Source of the DNA: Gammaproteobacteria bacterium
GTDB lineage: Bacteria > Pseudomonadota > Gammaproteobacteria > GRL18
NCBI GenBank assembly: GCA_027076245.1
Contig: JALTKC010000503.1
Location: 1 to 10,560 of the forward strand
Direction of reading: 5' to 3'
DNA length: 10,560 nucleotides
Shown here: positions 7,135 through 10,560 of the stretch, piece after piece
How the letters are laid out: each line of letters opens with the position of its first letter
Position numbering within the stretch: the first letter of the stretch is position 1
Made by a program: the position numbers and the translations under genes
The notes under the pieces: model-generated
What the model was told of the DNA's origin: nothing
The model's database searches: none
What the model saw: only the letters and a program-made list of their open reading frames with translations

Positions 7135-8643
7135 TTAACTGTTATGGATCCCCAGGATCTCATTTTCCCGGGCATATTTCTGCTGTTTGGCATTATCATT
7201 ACGCCGTTTATCAACCGCTGCCAGATAAGCTTCATCAATATCACCGGTCACATAATTGCCATCAAAAACAGAACAGTCAAATTCTGTTATTTCCTTATTA
7301 CCCTTATGGCAGGAGCGGATTAAATCTTTAAGATCCTGATAAATCAGCCAGTCCACACCAATTTCTTTGGCAACTTCTTCAGTCGTTCGTCCATGTGCTA
7401 CAAACTCTTTAACCGAAGGCATATCAATACCATAGACATTGGGATATTTAACTGCCGGAGACGCTGAAGCAAAATACACTTTTCTGGCACCGGCATCCCT
7501 GGCCATTTTAACAATCTGACTGGAGGTAGTACCCCGTACAATGGAGTCATCCACCAGCAGAACATTACGGTTTTTAAACTCCAGCTCCATAGCATTAAGT
7601 TTTTGTTTAACTGAGCTTTTTCGTTGTTTCTGACCGGGCATAATAAAGGTTCTGCCAATATAACGGTTTTTCATAAAACCTTCCCGGTAGCGCACCCCTA
7701 GAGTATTGGCCAGCTCCAGTGCGGAAGATCGACTGGTATCGGGGATCGGGATGACCACATCAATATCATGGTTTGGGTATTTTTTCTTAATTTTTTTAGC
7801 CAGTCTTTCACCCATACGCAGGCGGGCCTTGTAAACGGATATATTATCCATAATAGAATCTGGGCGAGCAAAATAAACGTGTTCAAAAATACAGGGTGTG
7901 TACCTGGGATGGTCAGAACACTGATGTTTAAATACTTCACCTTTAGCCGTAATAACCACCGCTTCGCCAGGTTTAATGTCATCAATGAGTTCAAAACCCA
8001 GTACATCAAGGGCAACACTTTCAGAAGCAATACAGTATTCTACGCCGGCACTGCTTTCTCGCTTGCCATAGACAATGGGACGGATACCATTAGGGTCCCG
8101 AAAACCGACAATGCCATAACCGCTGATCATGGCCACACTGGCATAGGCACCTTTACAGCGTTTATGTACTCGGTTAATGGCATTGAAAACATCTTCTTCA
8201 TTAATTCTTAATTTGTGCAGGGTCTGAATTTCATGGGCAAAAATATTCAGCAGGACTTCAGAGTCCGAGTCGGTATTGAGGTGTCTTAAATCCTCATTAT
8301 AAATTTCTTCCTTGAGTGTTTCGGCATTAGTTAAATTACCGTTATGAGCCAGGGCAATACCATAGGGTGAATTAACATACAGAGGCTGGGCTTCTGCAGA
8401 TGAGGAACTGCCCGCAGTCGGATAACGCACATGCCCTATTCCCATTTTACCCTGTAAGCGCAGCATATCACTGGAACTGAACACATCTTTAACCAGTCCG
8501 TTATCCTTGCGCAAATGCAGACGATTATGATCATAGGTAACAATACCCGCGGCATCCTGACCGCGATGCTGTAATACGGTTAAACCATCATAAAGATCCT
8601 GATTTACATTGGATTTTGCAACAATACCGATAATGCCACACAT
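7135..8643 (-). CDS. purF: Amidophosphoribosyltransferase PurF
   Basis: PurF catalyses the first committed step of de novo purine synthesis, converting PRPP and glutamine to 5-phosphoribosylamine, glutamate and pyrophosphate in the cytoplasm. The protein has 502 residues, close to the E. coli enzyme. It begins MCGIIGI, so Cys2 becomes the N-terminal nucleophile once Met is removed; there is no propeptide, as in the E. coli type. Glutaminase residues are visible at HVRYPTAG (71-78) and HNGNL (100-104). The type I phosphoribosyltransferase PRPP loop is VDDSIVRGT (364-372), preceded by the KNRYIGRTFIMPGQ region. The ATG at 8643 is 15 bases from the cvpA stop and has no strong Shine-Dalgarno sequence, which suggests coupling to cvpA. 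No PurR-like operator is seen in the short gaps. All expected key residues are present. Confidence 0.97.
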   Translation of the reverse strand: MCGIIGIVAKSNVNQDLYDGLTVLQHRGQDAAGIVTYDHNRLHLRKDNGLVKDVFSSSDMLRLQGKMGIGHVRYPTAGSSSSAEAQPLYVNSPYGIALAHNGNLTNAETLKEEIYNEDLRHLNTDSDSEVLLNIFAHEIQTLHKLRINEEDVFNAINRVHKRCKGAYASVAMISGYGIVGFRDPNGIRPIVYGKRESSAGVEYCIASESVALDVLGFELIDDIKPGEAVVITAKGEVFKHQCSDHPRYTPCIFEHVYFARPDSIMDNISVYKARLRMGERLAKKIKKKYPNHDIDVVIPIPDTSRSSALELANTLGVRYREGFMKNRYIGRTFIMPGQKQRKSSVKQKLNAMELEFKNRNVLLVDDSIVRGTTSSQIVKMARDAGARKVYFASASPAVKYPNVYGIDMPSVKEFVAHGRTTEEVAKEIGVDWLIYQDLKDLIRSCHKGNKEITEFDCSVFDGNYVTGDIDEAYLAAVDKRRNDNAKQQKYARENEILGIHNS

Positions 8644-8658
8644 AATGTTTATACCCAG

Positions 8659-9156
8659 TTAGTAATGAATTTTTGCAGCGAGATCAGACGGCAGATAAGC
8701 CTTCATCATCTCTGCGAGTTGTTGAAAATGAGAAATTAGAATTGATTCCTTCCACCAGGGATCCTGGGGCACCAGCGTAAAGCCGGCCAGAAGCACCAGA
8801 ACCCCGACAATGAGAATACCCCGGGTTATTCCGAATAACATACCAATGGCCCGATCGGTGCCGGACAGCCCGGTTTTGTCCACCAGCGAACCTATCATAT
8901 TGCCTGCCAGAGCAGACAGTATCAGGGTGATAATAAATAATATGGCAAAGGCCACCATTGCCAGAATAGACGGTGGTAAATTAAGATAAGGGCCGATAAA
9001 AATCGCCATAGAGTGCATATACATCAGACTCACCCAGATGGCCAGTATCCAGCCAGCAAGCGCCATGGACTCGCGCACAAACCCTCGAACAATGCTAATT
9101 ACCGTAGAGATGGCAATTAAGACAATAATAATATAATCAGGCCAGATGAGTGACAC
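8659..9156 (-). CDS. cvpA: CvpA family inner-membrane protein
   Basis: This is a small membrane protein of 165 residues with about four hydrophobic segments (roughly 7-22, 31-49, 62-85 and 103-127), the normal size and shape of CvpA. The conserved family stretch GLSGTDRAIGMLFGITRG lies at 96-113, and the WWKES motif at 134-138 precedes a short polar tail. In E. coli CvpA was named for colicin V production and lies upstream of purF; its molecular role is uncertain, with links to envelope homeostasis. The start is GTG at 9156. A TAA lies directly upstream in frame, so the reading frame cannot extend further. A GAG about 8 bases before GTG is the only ribosome-site candidate. Order between dedD and purF matches the conserved cluster, and no separate promoter is evident in the 43-base gap. 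Confidence 0.93.
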   Translation of the reverse strand: MSLIWPDYIIIVLIAISTVISIVRGFVRESMALAGWILAIWVSLMYMHSMAIFIGPYLNLPPSILAMVAFAILFIITLILSALAGNMIGSLVDKTGLSGTDRAIGMLFGITRGILIVGVLVLLAGFTLVPQDPWWKESILISHFQQLAEMMKAYLPSDLAAKIHY

Positions 9157-9199
9157 TTATTATTCTCAATCATTTTATAAGCAGGCTATATTACCATAC

Positions 9200-9835
9200 T
9201 CAGGTTTTATAGTTAACAATAATGGTTTTCTTTAACTGGAACTGTTTTTCTATTTTTTTCTGGATGGATACTATCTGTTCATACTTCAGATAAGGGCCGA
9301 CCCGCAGGCGATAGATTTTACCCTTTGAGGTTTTAACCGATTCAATATAGGCTTTAAACGCTTTTTTTCTTAATTTATCACGCAATGTAAAGGCATTTTT
9401 ACTATTGCTGAAACTGGCAATCTGTAAGGTATAAGCCTGGCTGATTGTTTTGCTTCTGGGTTTATCGGCTGCTTTAAACTTTTCTGCAGGCACCGCCTTA
9501 GCCGGTTCTACAGCCTTGCTGATAGTAATTTTACGGGTAACGGCTTTAAGGTTATCTCTGGATATTTCCTTAACCGGCTTTTTAGTCGTGTGTACACGTT
9601 CAACCGGTATGGATTCAACCGCTTCTGGCGGCGGTACATTTTTAATAGGCGCAATTTCAGGCAGTTTTTTACTGAGAGTAGCAGGCAGAGGTGGGATATT
9701 ACTGCCATATATAGCCTGTTTCGAATCACTACCACTATTGAGCAATAAGGGAATAATAATAATACCCAGTGAAACCAGTACCACAGCACCAATCAGGCGT
9801 TGCTTTATATTAACGTCTGTCTGTTCTTTGATCAT
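9200..9835 (-). CDS. dedD: DedD-like SPOR domain cell-division protein
   Basis: This is a 211-residue bitopic inner-membrane protein. A short cytoplasmic N-terminus (1-12) is followed by a single membrane span at about 14-32 (IGAVVLVSLGIIIIPLLL). A long Pro-, Lys- and Val-rich periplasmic linker (about 33-132) leads to a C-terminal SPOR domain (about 134-211), recognised by YTLQIASFSNSKNA and YRLRVGPY. SPOR domains bind denuded glycan strands of septal peptidoglycan, and DedD helps constriction at the division site. The ATG at 9833-9835 is supported by AGGGG (9840-9844), four bases upstream. Position between folC and cvpA matches the gammaproteobacterial dedD locus. The linker is poorly conserved by nature, so the assignment rests on topology, the SPOR domain and the neighbours. 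Confidence 0.9.
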   Translation of the reverse strand: MIKEQTDVNIKQRLIGAVVLVSLGIIIIPLLLNSGSDSKQAIYGSNIPPLPATLSKKLPEIAPIKNVPPPEAVESIPVERVHTTKKPVKEISRDNLKAVTRKITISKAVEPAKAVPAEKFKAADKPRSKTISQAYTLQIASFSNSKNAFTLRDKLRKKAFKAYIESVKTSKGKIYRLRVGPYLKYEQIVSIQKKIEKQFQLKKTIIVNYKT

Positions 9836-9880
9836 AGAGCCCCTGAATCCGGTTTTGCAAAATAGTCAACTTTAACCATA

Positions 9881-10560
9881 TTATTCACCAAAAAACTGTA
9901 AAGCCTCAGAAACAGTAAAAAAAGAACCAAAAACAAGCAGATTGTTTTGATCTCCCCCGCTGCTTTTCAGCTTATTATTATACTCATTATAGTACTGATA
10001 TGCCTGCTTAAAGTCTGTAAAACAATGTGTTTCCGAATCCTGCCCCAGTTGTTCCTTTACCAGTGTTCTAATGGCTTCAGCAGGCATAGCTCGCGGCGTG
10101 TCCAGTTCAATAATGCTCCAACTCTCAGCCACTGTTTTTAGCTCAAGCAGTACGCTGGTAATATCCTTATCTTTAAGCATCCCCACAATAATATGCCATT
10201 TACCGGGTAACGACAGTTCCTGTAGTGTCTTTCTAAGAACCCTGGCCGCCTGCACGTTATGTGCGACATCCGCAACGACCAACGGTTCAGTTTTAAGGAT
10301 CTGAAAACGACCGGCAAGCGTCGCCGTCAATAAGCCCCGCTTTATTTCAGCCTGACTAACCGGCCATTGTGAACGAAGCAATTGAAGAATAAACAGCACA
10401 TTAGCGGCATTTTTTAGCTGTATCTGTCCTCCCAGAGCAGGTAAAGGCAGGTTATAGTAAGCCTCAAACGGACTGCCGTCAGCAGGCAGCCAGTCCCACT
10501 GCTGCTCCCTGAGCCGATAGTTATAATCCTTAGCAAACTGGTAAAACTCCAGTGCTTCTC
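9881..10560 (-). CDS. folC: Folylpolyglutamate/dihydrofolate synthase FolC, C-terminal part
   Basis: The reading frame is open from its TAA stop at 9881-9883 to the window edge, so only the C-terminal 225 or so residues, about half the protein, are here. A GTG at 10397-10399 is in frame but is internal: upstream codons continue the family sequence with LPLPALGGQIQLKNAANVLF. FolC adds glutamate to dihydropteroate and to tetrahydrofolates, using ATP. The visible half is mainly the C-terminal domain of the Mur-ligase fold, with DVAHNVQAARVL (the usual AHNP reads AHNV), GMLKDKDI and the terminal VFGSFFTVSEAL. It heads the cluster folC-dedD-cvpA-purF, with a 45-base gap to dedD. Whether the gene is bifunctional cannot be judged without the N-terminal half. 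Confidence 0.95.
   Translation of the reverse strand, partial: EALEFYQFAKDYNYRLREQQWDWLPADGSPFEAYYNLPLPALGGQIQLKNAANVLFILQLLRSQWPVSQAEIKRGLLTATLAGRFQILKTEPLVVADVAHNVQAARVLRKTLQELSLPGKWHIIVGMLKDKDITSVLLELKTVAESWSIIELDTPRAMPAEAIRTLVKEQLGQDSETHCFTDFKQAYQYYNEYNNKLKSSGGDQNNLLVFGSFFTVSEALQFFGE

Noticed and set aside
7768..8211. Open + frame of 147 codons opposite purF
   Set aside because: It lies wholly within purF on the other strand, where PurF conservation explains the sequence. It has no recognisable motif.
9450..9875. Open + frame of 141 codons opposite dedD
   Set aside because: It is antisense to a well-supported SPOR protein gene, and its Ser/Leu/Thr-rich composition mirrors the Lys/Pro/Ile-rich opposite strand. 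No family is recognised.
10246..10290. FolC signature AHNV in place of AHNP
   Set aside because: A single Pro to Val change in an otherwise normal FolC C-terminal domain; probably ordinary variation.
10397..10399. GTG as the start of a shorter right-edge gene
   Set aside because: Upstream codons stay open to the window edge and encode recognisable FolC sequence, so this GTG is an internal Val codon.

Overview
The window comes from a gammaproteobacterium, to judge from gene content and order: the cluster folC-dedD-cvpA-purF is a classic gammaproteobacterial arrangement, and every protein here is of proteobacterial type. The DNA is AT-leaning by eye, with many Lys, Asn and Ile codons. No genus can be named from the sequence alone. 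I see no rRNA, tRNA, CRISPR array, insertion sequence or phage gene. The window is densely coding and no gene-free gap reaches 150 bases.

Left part, + strand (149-3179): a two-gene squalene unit, hpnD (presqualene diphosphate synthase) and hpnE (hydroxysqualene dehydroxylase), joined by a 4-base ATGA overlap. After 74 bases comes a YciK-type short-chain dehydrogenase with its own Shine-Dalgarno sequence and a possible promoter. HpnD and HpnE carry out consecutive steps from presqualene diphosphate towards squalene, a precursor of hopanoids or C30 carotenoids. The intermediate enzyme HpnC and any squalene-using enzyme are not in the window.

Middle, - strand (3198-7037): one very large cytoplasmic protein of 1279 residues with PilZ, DUF1631, GGDEF and EAL modules, convergent with yciK across 18 bases. 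Its cyclase motif is broken (GIDEF, a metal-site Asp changed to Asn, no I-site), while the catalytic set of the EAL domain is intact. This suggests a c-di-GMP phosphodiesterase or receptor, not a cyclase. It starts with TTG and has a plausible promoter of its own in the 97-base gap after purF.

Right part, - strand (7135-10560): folC (5' part beyond the window edge), dedD (SPOR cell-division protein), cvpA (membrane protein) and purF (first committed step of purine synthesis). They are spaced 45, 43 and 15 bases apart and look like one operon reading leftward. It links folate polyglutamylation, envelope division and purine synthesis, as in many relatives.

Most of the window is conserved housekeeping sequence. 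The points that deserve attention are the multidomain c-di-GMP protein with its degenerate motifs, the YciK homologue whose catalytic-serine position holds Asp, and the hpnDE pair without an adjacent hpnC.
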